Shown here piece by piece: positions 38,122 through 47,852 of a stretch of DNA of 64,000 nt. The notes under the pieces are model-generated. The model saw only the letters and a list, made by a program, of their open reading frames with translations. It had not been told where the DNA came from and searched no databases. Each line of letters opens with the position of its first letter. Position 1 is the stretch's first letter. The position numbers and the translations under genes were made by a program. The stretch is from NCBI GenBank assembly GCA_035530655.1, contig DATKUK010000030.1, forward strand, positions 1 to 64,000. The letters run 5' to 3'. Origin of the DNA: DATKUK01 sp035530655 (GTDB taxonomy: Bacteria > Planctomycetota > Phycisphaerae > UBA1845 > DATKUK01).

Positions 38122-41100
38122 CTATGCCACGGCGGCGCCGCGGGGGGACTCGTCTTCGAAGCGGACGCTGACCGGCTGGCTCACGCCGGCCTCCTGCATG
38201 GTGATGCCGTAGAGCACGTCGGCCACGCTCATCGTCCGCTTGCTGTGGGTGATCACGAGGAATTGGGACGTGGCAAGAAACTCTCGAACCACCCGGTTGA
38301 ACCGCTCGTTGTTGGCCTCGTCCAGAGCGGCGTCGACCTCGTCGAGCATCGCAAACGGTGACGGCTTGCTCTTGAAGATCCCCAAGAGCAGGGCAACGGC
38401 CGCCAAAGTCTTTTCGCCGCCCGACAGCAGCGAGATGCTCTGAAGCTCCTTGCCTGGTGGGCGAGCGATGATCTCGACCCCACTGTCCAGCACGTCGTCG
38501 GGGTTCTCCAGGATGATGTCGGCCCGTCCCCCGCCGAACAGCTTGCGGAACAGATCCTGGAAGTTGGCTCGGATCTGCTCGAAGCTGGTCTCGAACCGCT
38601 CACGCGACTCCTTGTTCAACCGGGCGATGAGATTCTCGAGCTGCCGCTTGGACCCCTCCAGGTCGTCGCGCTGCTCGGTCAGGAAGCTCGTCCGCTGCTC
38701 GAGTTCGGCCTGCTGATCGATAGCGTCGAGGTTCACATTACCCAGCCGCTCGATCCTGCCGCGTAGCTCGGCGATTTCGCTTTCGACGGCCGACCAGTCG
38801 CGATCCTCGTGCCGGTACTCGGCGTACTGCTGCTCGAGATCGATATGCAGCTCGTCCCGTGTGCGCTGAACCACCCCTTCCTTGCGGACCTGGATCTCCT
38901 GCAACTGAAGCCGCCGGTTATGGAGTTCCTCGTCGCCTTGCTCAAGCTCAGTGCGTGCCTGCTTGATCTGCCCGCCGAGTTGCTCCAGCTCGGCGAGCAG
39001 CAGTTGCCGACGCCGGCGCAGATCGAGCATCGCGCCGTGCTGACGTTCCTTATCGAGGAACAGCTCAGCCAGCCTGGTCTCGCCAGACAGGATGCCTCGC
39101 TCGATCCGTTCGGCCCGCCCGGTCGTCTCGGTGAGTTCGCCGACCGCCGCCGACACCGCCGCCTCGGCCTCGGCGAGCATCTGCTGCGTGTCGGCGATCT
39201 GCTGCTCGAGGCTGCTGCGTTTCTGACCCAGCTCGCCCGCCGACACGCGCTGGCGAGTCAGCTCCTCGCCGACCTGCTGCCGCCGCTGCGAAAGGTGCTC
39301 AATCTGCCGGTTCAGCTCATCGACGCGCTGCTGCCGTTCGCTGTTCTGCGACTCCAACTGCAGCAAGCTCCGTTGGTGCTCCTCCTGCTGGCGGACCGCT
39401 TCGGAGATTTGCCTCTCCAACGCCTCCAGCTCGCCCACCACCAAGGGCTGTTCCTGGCCGAGACGATGAATCGCCTCGGCGCTACCGCGCAGGCGAACGT
39501 CGATCTCCACGCGGGTAGCGTGACCCTCGTAGATGGCCGTGCGCAGCTCCTGCTGGACCCGTTCGAGGTGCCGCGCCTCGGTTAACAGGTCGTCGCGCTG
39601 CTGCTGGAGTTGGGCGATATGGGCCTCCAACTCGGTCGTCTCGCCCGCCAGCTCTCGCAGCTCGCTTCGACGTGTAATCAGGCCCGCCTGAGCGCCCAGC
39701 GAGCCGAGACCCACCCGCCCGTCCGGCTCGACGGTCTGTCCATCCAGCGTGATGAACCGATATCCCACCGGCAGCGTCTCGCTGAGACGAAGGGCGTCGG
39801 CCATGCTATCGACCACCACCGTCTTACCGAGCAGGTGCCGCGCCAAGTGCTGGCAATCCTCGGGGTAGCGAACCCAATCCAACAGATGGGCGAGGAACCC
39901 CTCCTGCTGCGAGAAGTCGCGACCGTCGACGAACGGACCGAGCCGATCCAGGCAGAACGCCTGCACGCGCCCGCCCAGATCCGCGAACTGCCCCGGATTG
40001 TCGAGCAGGTGTTTGCTTTCGGATACGACCAGGTACTGCTCGAACGGGCTCAGTGCTGCTTCCACCAAGGCCGCCCGATTGCCGTCGGCCTCGAACAGAT
40101 CGGCCACCAATCCCCGCACGAACGGGAATGTCTGGCCTGACGCGTCGGCTTCACGGCGCTGGAGGATTCGCCTGGGTGCCTCCGAAACGCCCTCTCGGCT
40201 GCGGATCATCTCGGCGACGACGTCCTGCCGGGAGCGCAGTGCCCCGCGACGCTCTCGGGCGGCCGACAACTGCGAGTCCAGCAGATCGCGTCTGTCGGCC
40301 AGTTGCGACGCCTGGGTCTTTCTGGCCTCGAGTTGCTCGTTTTGCGCCTTGATCAGCGCATCCATCTCAGCCCGGCGGTTCTCCAGCTGGGCCTTCTCGG
40401 TGAGGACCGCCTCCAACTGCTTGGCGATTTCGGCGTCGCGCGCCGTCAGTCGATCCTTGTGACCCGCCAGGTTCGTACGGTGCACATCGAGACCGTGAAC
40501 CTCATTGCCGATCTGGCTCGTGCGGCGCAAGAGGTCGATCAGGCCGGCCTTCTCATCTTCCAGCCGGGCCGACAGGTCAACCAGTTGTCGGCCCAGTTCC
40601 GCATCCTGCTGCGCGAGTTGCTCGATCTGCTCTTGCTGCTGGGCCTGGGCTTCCGCCAGCCCGCCCAGTTCGTCGCGGCGGCGCCTCAGATCGCCGGCGA
40701 GTTGACCGGCCCACACCTGCTGCTTCCACCATCGCTGCCGGGCGCGGCCCATCACTTGGCGCTGCTCTTCGAGCCGATCGCGATGCTGGCCGACTCTCTC
40801 CTGCAGGGTCGTGATCTGGGATTGGAGCCCGAGCAGTTCGTTATCGGCGTGGCCGATCTGCTGCTCCAGGTCGCCTTGCTCGACGGTGAGTTCACTCGAC
40901 CGTGTCTCCAGCTTCGAGATGCGGCTCCGCAGCCCGGTGACTTGATCGCCGATCCGGGTGGCCTCGTCCTGGAGTTCCTGCTGGCGAGTGCTGAGGTTAT
41001 GAAACTCAGCCAGGACATAGGTGGCGCGGAGCTCGTTGAGCCTCCCCGAGTACTCACGGTAGCTGCGTGCCTTGCCGGCCTGGTACTTCACGCTGCGAAG

Positions 41101-41703
41101 CTGCTTGGCTACCTCATCGATGATGTCGGCCACGCGCAGGAGGTTCTGATCCACCCGTTCGAGCTTGCGCTCGGTTTCCTTCCTGCGGACCTTGTATTTG
41201 CTGATTCCGGCAGCCTCCTCGAAGATCGCCCGGCGCTCCTGCGGACTGGCCTGCAGCAGCACGTCCACTTTGCCCTGCTCGATCATCGAGTACGCGTCGA
41301 CGCCGATGCCGGTGTCCAGAAACAGTTCGCGGATATCCTTGAGTCGGCACGCCTGCTTGTTCAGCAGGTACTCGCTTTCGCCGCTGCGATAGAGCCGCCG
41401 AGATATCGATACCTCGACATGGTCGATAGGAAAGAAATTATCTGAATTATCGAAGACCAGATCGACCTGGGCCGACCCCGTCGGCTTACGCGTGCCGGAC
41501 CCGTTGAAGATCACATCGGCCATCTGCCGCCCTCGAAGGCTCTTGGCCGACTGCTCCCCCAACACCCAGCGCACGGCATCGACGAGATTGCTCTTGCCAC
41601 AACCGTTCGGCCCGACCACACACGTCATCCCCGGACCGAATTCAAAAGTCGTGCGATCTGCGAAGCTCTTGAACCCCAAAAGGACGAGTCGTTTGAGATA
41701 CAT
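38122..41703 (-). CDS. smc: Chromosome segregation/condensation ATPase SMC
   Basis: 1,193 residues from the ATG at 41703 (MYLKRLVLLGFKSFADRT; GGGAGG upstream). The frame extends 30 codons further without character. Walker A is VGPNGCGKSN near 32; long coiled coils run about 170-510 and 650-1030; the hinge is near 520-640 (FPFVRGLVADLF); the signature and Walker B are LLSGGEKTLAAVALLLG and MLDEVDAALDEAN near 1090. Forms the SMC-ScpAB ring that compacts and resolves chromosomes. The ScpA/B genes are not in the window. Confidence 0.96.
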   Translation of the reverse strand: MYLKRLVLLGFKSFADRTTFEFGPGMTCVVGPNGCGKSNLVDAVRWVLGEQSAKSLRGRQMADVIFNGSGTRKPTGSAQVDLVFDNSDNFFPIDHVEVSISRRLYRSGESEYLLNKQACRLKDIRELFLDTGIGVDAYSMIEQGKVDVLLQASPQERRAIFEEAAGISKYKVRRKETERKLERVDQNLLRVADIIDEVAKQLRSVKYQAGKARSYREYSGRLNELRATYVLAEFHNLSTRQQELQDEATRIGDQVTGLRSRISKLETRSSELTVEQGDLEQQIGHADNELLGLQSQITTLQERVGQHRDRLEEQRQVMGRARQRWWKQQVWAGQLAGDLRRRRDELGGLAEAQAQQQEQIEQLAQQDAELGRQLVDLSARLEDEKAGLIDLLRRTSQIGNEVHGLDVHRTNLAGHKDRLTARDAEIAKQLEAVLTEKAQLENRRAEMDALIKAQNEQLEARKTQASQLADRRDLLDSQLSAARERRGALRSRQDVVAEMIRSREGVSEAPRRILQRREADASGQTFPFVRGLVADLFEADGNRAALVEAALSPFEQYLVVSESKHLLDNPGQFADLGGRVQAFCLDRLGPFVDGRDFSQQEGFLAHLLDWVRYPEDCQHLARHLLGKTVVVDSMADALRLSETLPVGYRFITLDGQTVEPDGRVGLGSLGAQAGLITRRSELRELAGETTELEAHIAQLQQQRDDLLTEARHLERVQQELRTAIYEGHATRVEIDVRLRGSAEAIHRLGQEQPLVVGELEALERQISEAVRQQEEHQRSLLQLESQNSERQQRVDELNRQIEHLSQRRQQVGEELTRQRVSAGELGQKRSSLEQQIADTQQMLAEAEAAVSAAVGELTETTGRAERIERGILSGETRLAELFLDKERQHGAMLDLRRRRQLLLAELEQLGGQIKQARTELEQGDEELHNRRLQLQEIQVRKEGVVQRTRDELHIDLEQQYAEYRHEDRDWSAVESEIAELRGRIERLGNVNLDAIDQQAELEQRTSFLTEQRDDLEGSKRQLENLIARLNKESRERFETSFEQIRANFQDLFRKLFGGGRADIILENPDDVLDSGVEIIARPPGKELQSISLLSGGEKTLAAVALLLGIFKSKPSPFAMLDEVDAALDEANNERFNRVVREFLATSQFLVITHSKRTMSVADVLYGITMQEAGVSQPVSVRFEDESPRGAAVA

Positions 41704-41963
41704 CTCGGTAGGGATCCTCCCTGAACGACCGGCAGGACGGTGCGTCCCTGACTCCTCTCGCCGTCCTACAACTCCAGTTGCCGGCGCTGCCAATACTCAT
41801 CGACGCGAAGCGCCGACGCCGATCAAAAAATACCCCCTTTGCATACGCCTTTCAACAAGCCGTGCCAGACCGCGCGTCGCGGTCCGTCGAGCCCCATGAT
41901 ACGTGAACGCTACCGGCTTCTTCAACCGTTGTATCCGTTTTTGCAGCCGGACGGGCGCGGCCA

Positions 41964-43724
41964 CTAGAACTCCGACTCGGGGCGATCTTCGGGCCGCAGG
42001 GGGCTGGTCAGCTCGACCAGTGCCGGCTCCTCCAACGCGAACGATGCAGCGATCACCCCGTCCTGACACAGCCGGGATACCACTTCGAGCACTTGCGCAT
42101 AGTCCATGCCCACGCCGGTCACACGCCCCTGGTCATCCGCGCCCGCCTCGCCGCCAAGCAAGCGCACCATGTGCTCCACATCCAAGCCGACACGGATCGG
42201 CCCGGACACCATGCCCGAATACGGCGTCCGACGCACCAGCGTCAGGGCGCCGGCTCCTTCGTCTGCCGAAAGCGTAAGCGCCTCGCTCGGATGCACGTAG
42301 AACACGGGTGGGATCACCGACAGCGGCGCCCCCAGCAGCGCGATTCTCTGGGCCTCGGTCCGTTTGGCCCAGATCAGCGCGGGGCCCTCGCACGCTATTA
42401 CGTCGAGTGTAAAGTTATCCCGGCCAACCTGGTAGGACCGGATCTTGGCCGAGCTTGTCCGCCGCAATCCGCGGTAGGCAGCCAGCCGGACCTGCTGATC
42501 CGCGTCGGTCAACAGCGTTTCCAGCACTGCCACCGCGGATATGACCTGGCCTTCGCCGAGGGTCCGCACCGCCGCCAGCCGGTGAGGACTTGCCGCATCG
42601 CGGGCGTGTCTGGCGAGGACCTCGACCGCCATCTCGTCGCCGAGCCGGAACCCCGCACTTGCGGCGTGGAAGCTTGCCCGTGGGCTTGGATGGCTGTATA
42701 GCAGGTGAATCACCGGGAGGACCGATCGTCCGATTCCCTCCCATGCCAGGGCGATGCTTTCCGCATCTGTCTCGGCATCGAGCAGTTCTTCGACTAGATC
42801 CTGCGCGCGCTGCTCCAGTACGCTGGGATCGCTGTATAGGTAAAGTCGCATCACCAGGGCCAGGAGCCGCGCCTCGCGACCGACCCATTCCGGCGGGATG
42901 GACAGGTCAACCAGAGAGGGCGAGGTTGCGTCGGCCACGTCCTCGGTGGCCCCGAACCGCCCGTTGATCCGGTCCTGCACCCGACGCGCCACTTGGTATG
43001 ACGGCGCCACCAACACAAGTTGCAGCCGGCGCGGACTTGTGACCACTCCCCCGCCCAGCACCACGCCCCCCCGCAGGTGGGCCTCGCCGCCCTCCTGCCG
43101 ATCCGTCGCGGAGGCGAAGGGTTTGACGAAGACCGGGCCGGCGGCCATCGCAAGCGTGCGGCCCTCAACAAGGTCGGTCGAGCCACCCCCGCCGGGAAGT
43201 TTGAGGTCGCAGGTGTAGAGGCTGCCGCATGCCAGCGACCGCGTTTCGCTTCGCGGCAGCGCTTCCACCCACACGTCGAATCGCGCCCCCTCCTGTGCCG
43301 CTGCGGGGATCTCGCCGAACACGGTCACGACGGCCGTATCCGGGTCGGACAGCAGCTTCTCGGGAGACACACCGATACCGGACACCGTCGCGCCCGGGCG
43401 GTAGCGTTTCGAAATCTGGTCGCCCAGGTACTTGCGGATCTGAGGCGGGCAGTCGGTGCTGCCGTTCTGGCCAAGCCCTGCCACCACGCCGTAGCCTTTG
43501 ACGGCCATCCTGCGTTGGCCGCGAATATAGGCGACCGATCCGATCGTCCCCTCGATGGCTTTGCTCAGCAGTACACCGGAATCGTCCCCTGAGGCCGACC
43601 TCCCGTCAGCCCCGCCCCGTTGACCTCGATCAAACCAGTTCCAGCCATCCTGGCAGGCGGGTAGTGCCCCGAACACGCCTAGCAGGGCTGCCACGAGCCA
43701 AGCAGCCGGCTTCGTCAGCTTCAT
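41964..43724 (-). CDS. Lipoprotein with FlgI (P-ring)-like domain and HEAT-like repeats
   Basis: 586 residues from the ATG at 43724. A lipoprotein signal ends at Cys 24 (GVFGALPAC). The region about 50-250 reads like flagellar P-ring protein FlgI: SVAYIRGQRRMAVKGYGVVAGL, then TAVVTVFGEIPAAAQEG, then FDVWVEALPRSETRSLACGSL and VEGRTLAMAAGPV, matching FlgI's 'GYGLVVGLxGTGD' and 'ARPGxxIDVxVSSxGDAxSLxGGxLL' blocks. Residues about 350-430 are helical HEAT/armadillo-like (HRLAAVRTLGEGQVISAVAVLE). The C-terminus is a beta domain. No flagellar genes are in the window, so it may be a P-ring-like envelope ring for another machine. It is 52 bases downstream of a YhbY gene. Confidence 0.65.
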   Translation of the reverse strand: MKLTKPAAWLVAALLGVFGALPACQDGWNWFDRGQRGGADGRSASGDDSGVLLSKAIEGTIGSVAYIRGQRRMAVKGYGVVAGLGQNGSTDCPPQIRKYLGDQISKRYRPGATVSGIGVSPEKLLSDPDTAVVTVFGEIPAAAQEGARFDVWVEALPRSETRSLACGSLYTCDLKLPGGGGSTDLVEGRTLAMAAGPVFVKPFASATDRQEGGEAHLRGGVVLGGGVVTSPRRLQLVLVAPSYQVARRVQDRINGRFGATEDVADATSPSLVDLSIPPEWVGREARLLALVMRLYLYSDPSVLEQRAQDLVEELLDAETDAESIALAWEGIGRSVLPVIHLLYSHPSPRASFHAASAGFRLGDEMAVEVLARHARDAASPHRLAAVRTLGEGQVISAVAVLETLLTDADQQVRLAAYRGLRRTSSAKIRSYQVGRDNFTLDVIACEGPALIWAKRTEAQRIALLGAPLSVIPPVFYVHPSEALTLSADEGAGALTLVRRTPYSGMVSGPIRVGLDVEHMVRLLGGEAGADDQGRVTGVGMDYAQVLEVVSRLCQDGVIAASFALEEPALVELTSPLRPEDRPESEF

Positions 43725-43775
43725 GTCCGCACCCGTACGCCTCGTATCAACCCTCGTGTCGCGCGAACTACCCAT

Positions 43776-44063
43776 TCAGAACGGCTCCTCGGTGCCATCT
43801 TGGTCTGCCGGTCGGTAAAGCACCACGACGTTGCCCACCCGCCCGACGAAGGTGGCATCCGCTTGCCGAGCCAGGTCACGACCTATCTGCTCGACCGGCG
43901 AGCCCGGGTCGGTATGAACGCGAACCTTCATCAGGACCGAGCCGGCCAACACCCGTTTGACCTGCTCGACCGACCGCGGGTTCACGCCCAAGCGCCCAAT
44001 CTGTACCGCGGGCTTGAGTCGATTGGCCTGCCCCATCAGGTCGTGGCGCGTAGCCGAGTCCAT
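43776..44063 (-). CDS. YhbY/CRM-domain RNA-binding protein
   Basis: 95 residues, the normal length of YhbY-like proteins. MDSATRHDLMGQANRLKPAV, VQIGRLGVNPRSVEQV and LMKVRVH are characteristic CRM-domain blocks (KHxLRxxAxxLKPxxxIGKxGlt...vxxxl..hELiKV). Binds pre-50S ribosomal particles in relatives. The open frame extends antisense through the neighbouring oxidoreductase, but only these last 95 codons are real, with the ATG at 44063. It is first in an operon with the FlgI-like lipoprotein. Confidence 0.8.
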   Translation of the reverse strand: MDSATRHDLMGQANRLKPAVQIGRLGVNPRSVEQVKRVLAGSVLMKVRVHTDPGSPVEQIGRDLARQADATFVGRVGNVVVLYRPADQDGTEEPF

Positions 44064-44336
44064 CAGTGGAACTCTCGAACCTCTCGTCAGGTCGGCAGAC
44101 GGCTTCAAATGCCGTCCTGAAGCGCCAATTCTACGCCCTTCGCCTCGCCCACGCCAGCAGAGCGAACGCTCGGCCCCTTGTGGCGGTCGGTGGCGGGCGT
44201 AATACTCCAGCCGCCAAGGGTTTGCGGTCGTTGTTTGCGGTGCTGCCGGCGAGCAGGATCGGTACGTCTGTCCCGTGCGGTCGGGTGAGCCTATCACCAA
44301 GCGGAGCCCGGTCGGACGATACCAGGGGACCGACGC

Positions 44337-45686
44337 ATGAGTGATACGATCCGGGAACCCCAGCGCGAGGTACCCGTTGCGGCCGACGTAGACGTGTGTG
44401 TGGTAGGTGGAAGCTGCACGGGCGTGTTCGCCGCAGTCGCCGCCGCCAGGCAAGGCGCCTCGGCGGCGGTAGTCGAGGCCAACGGCTTCTTCGGCGGGGT
44501 AGCGACGGCTGGGCTGGTCAACATCTGGCATAGTCTGAAGGATGCCGGCGGGCAGCGCCCGATCATCGCGGGTCTGACCGCCCACGTGCTGGAGCGGCTG
44601 GCCAGACGCGACGCCGTGCAGACGGGCCCGGGCCCCAACGCCGCGTATCGCCTCAACACCGAAGAGCTGAAGATCGAACTCGACGAACTGGTTACCGAGC
44701 ACCGGGTGCGGCCGATGCTGCACACGCGGTTCGTGGCGCCCGTCGTCGAGGACGGCGTGGTCTCGGTCGCGATCGTCGAGGACAAGACCGGCCGGCGCGC
44801 GATTCGCGCCCGCATCCTCGTCGACGCGACCGGCGACGGCGACCTGATCGCCCGCGCCGGGCTGCCGTACACCGTCTGGCCCGATCTTCAGCCGCCTACG
44901 ACGTGTGCGCGAATTCGTGGGATCGCCTCGCCGGCCGTGGCGGCGCGGATCCGGCAGACGGTTTTCGGCGAGAAGTACCGCGGCCGAGTTCCGCTGGGCT
45001 TTATGTGGGAGGCGCCGGTCTGCGGCCACCCCGACGAGCTGATGGTGGCCGGCACGCGCGTGCCCGAGGCCGACTGTAGCGACGCCGACAGTCTCACCGT
45101 CGCCGAGATCGAGGGCCGTCGGCAGATCCGGGCGATTATGGACATCATCCGCGACGAGATCGACGACTGCTGCGGCGCGACGCTGTCGGCGCTGCCGGCG
45201 ACGATCGGCGTCCGCGAGACCCGCCACGCGACGTGCCTGCACACGCTGACCGAGGAAGAGGTGTTGCACGGCGTTCGGTTCGACGACGCCATTGCCAACG
45301 GTTCGTACCGGGTCGACGTGCATCACTCGACGAAGGGCGGACTGACCTTCCGCTACCTCGACGGTCGCCAGGAGTACGTCGTGCCCGGTGAGCCGAGGGT
45401 GGATGGACGTTGGCGCGAGCCGATCGAAAAAGATCCGACGTTCTATCAGATTCCGTACCGATCGCTCGTGCCCAAGGGCGCGCGGAATGTGCTGGTGGCT
45501 GGGCGACTGATCGATGCCGACCGCGGCGCTTACGGGGCGATCCGTGTGATGGTCAACTGCAACCAGACGGGCGAGGCAGCCGGCACGGCCGCGGCGATGG
45601 CGTTGGCAGACGGCGTGACGGTGCCTGAGGTGAATACGGACAAGCTTCGGGCGGTTCTCGCGGAGCATGACGCGATTATCATCTAG
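44337..45686 (+). CDS. FAD-dependent oxidoreductase (FAD_oxidored family)
   Basis: 449 residues. The N-terminal dinucleotide-binding motif VDVCVVGGSCTGVFAAVAAA with VVEANGFFGGVATAGLVN is typical of the FAD-dependent oxidoreductases often encoded in planctomycete carbohydrate or anaerobic metabolism loci. ILVDATGDGDLIARAG and a C-terminal NVLVAGRLIDADRGAYGAIRVM (in two parts around residue 380) complete the FAD fold. The substrate is unknown. AGGGGACC precedes the ATG. It is followed, after a hairpin repeat, by a flavodoxin-like reductase that could be its electron partner. Confidence 0.85.
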   Translation: MSDTIREPQREVPVAADVDVCVVGGSCTGVFAAVAAARQGASAAVVEANGFFGGVATAGLVNIWHSLKDAGGQRPIIAGLTAHVLERLARRDAVQTGPGPNAAYRLNTEELKIELDELVTEHRVRPMLHTRFVAPVVEDGVVSVAIVEDKTGRRAIRARILVDATGDGDLIARAGLPYTVWPDLQPPTTCARIRGIASPAVAARIRQTVFGEKYRGRVPLGFMWEAPVCGHPDELMVAGTRVPEADCSDADSLTVAEIEGRRQIRAIMDIIRDEIDDCCGATLSALPATIGVRETRHATCLHTLTEEEVLHGVRFDDAIANGSYRVDVHHSTKGGLTFRYLDGRQEYVVPGEPRVDGRWREPIEKDPTFYQIPYRSLVPKGARNVLVAGRLIDADRGAYGAIRVMVNCNQTGEAAGTAAAMALADGVTVPEVNTDKLRAVLAEHDAIII

Positions 45687-45724
45687 GATATGTCGGCAAA
45701 AGCGCTCGCGAGATACGGCCCGAA

Positions 45725-45754
45725 CACTGGCGGACAAGCCGCCAGTGGCACCGG
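45725..45754 (+). repeat. Hairpin-plus-tail repeat (CACTGGCGG type)
   Basis: Perfect nine-base stem CACTGGCGG / CCGCCAGTG around ACAAG (45725-45747), followed by GCACCGG. It lies between two plus-strand genes. Half of the same element recurs, interrupted, at 53190-53275, and a right half at 48302-48336. Confidence 0.7.
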
Positions 45755-45822
45755 AGCGCGATCGTGATCTAGAGACGGGGCCGCGATGGGCCGTCATTCC
45801 GCCAGACTGAAGGCACAGGTAC

Positions 45823-46392
45823 ATGGGTAAGATACTGGGCATCGTCGGCAGTCCGCGTCGAAACGGCAACACACACATGCTTGTCGAGCAGGTGCTGGCG
45901 GGGGTGGCGGCCAGAGGCGCGTCGGGCGAGACGCTGTTGCTGGGCGATCTGACCATCCGCGAGTGTGACGGCTGTCATGCGTGCTGGGCGGGCAAGCCGT
46001 GCCCGAAACAGGACGACATGAACGAGGTCTATCCGCGGATTGCCGAAAGCAGCGCGATCGTCTTCGGCACGCCCGTGTATTGGTATGGCCCGACGGCGCT
46101 GATGAAGGCGTTTCTGGATCGGTTCTGCTACTTCAACTGCCCCGAGAACAGGAAGCTCGTTCGGGGAAAGGCTGCGGCGCTGGTCGTGCCGTTCGAGGAG
46201 CAGGACCCGCAGACGGCCGCTATTTTGGTGGCGATGTTCGAGCGGTCGTTTGGGTATCTGGAGATGGACTTTGTGGAGACTTTGCTTGCCCCCGGCGTGA
46301 CGAAGCCGGGCGAGGTTCGGCAGCAGCAGGATGTCATGGCACGCGCCCGGCGGCTGGGTGAGGAGTTGGGGCAGCGCGCGGCTGCCCTATAG
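45823..46392 (+). CDS. Flavodoxin-like NADPH-dependent FMN reductase
   Basis: 189 residues. The FMN phosphate loop GSPRRNGNTHMLVEQ near 9, a Cys cluster ECDGCHACWAGKPCPKQDDM near 50 that is common in this flavodoxin-fold subgroup, and the flavin-binding FGTPVYWYGPTALMKAFLDRF near 85 identify the family. Cytoplasmic electron transfer to quinones, iron complexes or partner enzymes is typical. GAAGG precedes the ATG. Confidence 0.88.
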   Translation: MGKILGIVGSPRRNGNTHMLVEQVLAGVAARGASGETLLLGDLTIRECDGCHACWAGKPCPKQDDMNEVYPRIAESSAIVFGTPVYWYGPTALMKAFLDRFCYFNCPENRKLVRGKAAALVVPFEEQDPQTAAILVAMFERSFGYLEMDFVETLLAPGVTKPGEVRQQQDVMARARRLGEELGQRAAAL

Positions 46393-46470
46393 ACCGACCG
46401 TCTGCCATTGCGCCTGCGCAGTGCCGTACCCCTTCAGTCACTGGCTGCGCTATCCGTCGTGTTGCATCCG

Positions 46471-47172
46471 CTAGGTTGACGCTGTTCTGCCTGCCTGTAC
46501 GCAAGCCCACTCTGCAAGAGACTTGGCAAACCGCTGTGAAACTGGGTCGTCGTACTGCTCGACAATGGCCCGGAAGTCATGAAAAGAAACAATGTCATCC
46601 CCGCTGCCGTTCGGCTGGACGTAAACGATGCGGTGTCGTGTGACCCGAGCCGTGACCCTGATCGACCGTGACGCCTCATTCGCGCCCTGCAGGTTCGGAC
46701 GGGTCATGATCTCGCGGAAAGCCACAGGGATTTCAAGGAGATCCATACCTGCCAGGCGCTCGAATAGACAGAAGTATTTCCTCTTTGCACTGGTCGCGCC
46801 GAAGATGTCGAGCAAGCCCTCCAGCAGACGCACAAGCCCGACGTCTCTGGCGGCGGCCAGGTAGCTGTCTTGCTTGGGGCGTCGAGATGATTCCTCGGTT
46901 TTCAGCTCGACGAAGACGGCCTCAGCGCCATCTGTCGACAGGGCAAGGTAGTCGATCTTGAAGGACTTATTGATGGGGATGCGCGGATAGATTGTACCAA
47001 TGCGTACGGGCAACTCGGGAACGAGCGCAGTGCGAACGGGGAAACCAAGCTTGGCCTCAAGCACCCGCGGGAGATACAAGGAGAAGAACAGATCGGCGCG
47101 GCGCTCAAGCTGGTAGTTGGGCAGATGGCGCCACGCATCCATGCGGTCGAACAATTGGTCAATGAGTTTCAT
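46471..47172 (-). CDS. PD-(D/E)XK nuclease-like protein
   Basis: 233 residues. A restriction-endonuclease-like core is visible: a conserved Asp in KSFKIDYLALS near 72, then VFVELKTEESSRRPKQDSYL near 85, giving the D...ExK arrangement of PD-(D/E)XK enzymes with a downstream Gln. The rest is helical with an aromatic-rich N-terminus. No methylase or defence partner is adjacent, so the cellular role is unknown. It is located in a repeat-rich accessory stretch. Confidence 0.5.
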   Translation of the reverse strand: MKLIDQLFDRMDAWRHLPNYQLERRADLFFSLYLPRVLEAKLGFPVRTALVPELPVRIGTIYPRIPINKSFKIDYLALSTDGAEAVFVELKTEESSRRPKQDSYLAAARDVGLVRLLEGLLDIFGATSAKRKYFCLFERLAGMDLLEIPVAFREIMTRPNLQGANEASRSIRVTARVTRHRIVYVQPNGSGDDIVSFHDFRAIVEQYDDPVSQRFAKSLAEWACVQAGRTAST

Positions 47173-47304
47173 GGCTGTCCTTGATTTCGGCCATGGGGGC
47201 CATCACGCGGGCAACTCCGCCGGACCCCCGGCACCGCATTCGACACTCTTTAAGGCACACGAACAACGCGTGATCATGCCCTGTCGGAAACGTAACTGCA
47301 ATAT

Positions 47305-47374
47305 GGCAAAGGATACTTTGCCCTGTGCTGTCGCGTGTCCGCCAGATCCCGAGAAGGACCTGGGCCCCCCGTCC
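47305..47374 (+). repeat. Two hairpins upstream of the nuclease-like gene
   Basis: GGCAAAG / CTTTGCC around GATA at about 47314-47331, then a CCAGATCC...GGACCTGG hairpin with the tail GCCCCCCGTCC (47335-47374), a divergent copy of the GGTCC-type repeat. It ends three bases before the stop of the next minus-strand gene. Confidence 0.5.
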
Positions 47375-47377
47375 TAA

Positions 47378-47839
47378 CTAGAGCACTACGCTCGCAGGCC
47401 ATGACAGTTCGAACGAGCAGGCATCTACGACCCGGAAAACCACTTCTGTATCAACCCCGTCCTTCTTGACAGGGATCGTTCCCTCAAAAGGAACCTCATC
47501 ACGAAAGGACGCCAGCGAGACAAGGTGAGCGAAAATGGTCGGCACATCCTCAGCATCTATGCTGACCATGTCCCACCACTGACGCTTCGCCTCCTCCCAT
47601 TCATTCAGACCAAAGAACCGCATGAACGGTTCTTTGGTCTTGGCGTCGACGCCCTGTGCCCAGATCAGCATGCCATCGCGCACGGTCTGAGCAAGCACGG
47701 CCTCCACGAGCTGGTGAGCGTCCCAGGCACTGAGCGGCCGATGCAACTTGCGGCATCTGAAGTCCTTGCTATTGACCTCCAAGATCCGCCTACGCCGTCG
47801 GAACTTTCTGGTAATCGGCCACTTCATCAGCCACCTCAT
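47378..47839 (-). CDS. Hypothetical protein
   Basis: 153 residues from the ATG at 47839 (AGGAG ten bases upstream). A basic N-terminus (KFRRRRRILEVNSKDFRCRK) is followed by an alpha/beta domain rich in Trp and Phe (MLIWAQGVDAKTKEPFMRFF, WEEAKRQWWDMVSIDA). No family recognised. The basic start suggests nucleic acid or membrane contact. It lies beside the nuclease-like gene in the same orientation, about 205 bases apart. Confidence 0.5.
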   Translation of the reverse strand: MRWLMKWPITRKFRRRRRILEVNSKDFRCRKLHRPLSAWDAHQLVEAVLAQTVRDGMLIWAQGVDAKTKEPFMRFFGLNEWEEAKRQWWDMVSIDAEDVPTIFAHLVSLASFRDEVPFEGTIPVKKDGVDTEVVFRVVDACSFELSWPASVVL

Positions 47840-47852
47840 CTGCTAAGAACTC

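Noticed and set aside
43776..45956. A 726-residue minus-strand open frame
   Set aside because: Only its last 95 codons (YhbY) have family character; the rest is antisense to the FAD oxidoreductase, a common artefact in GC-rich DNA.
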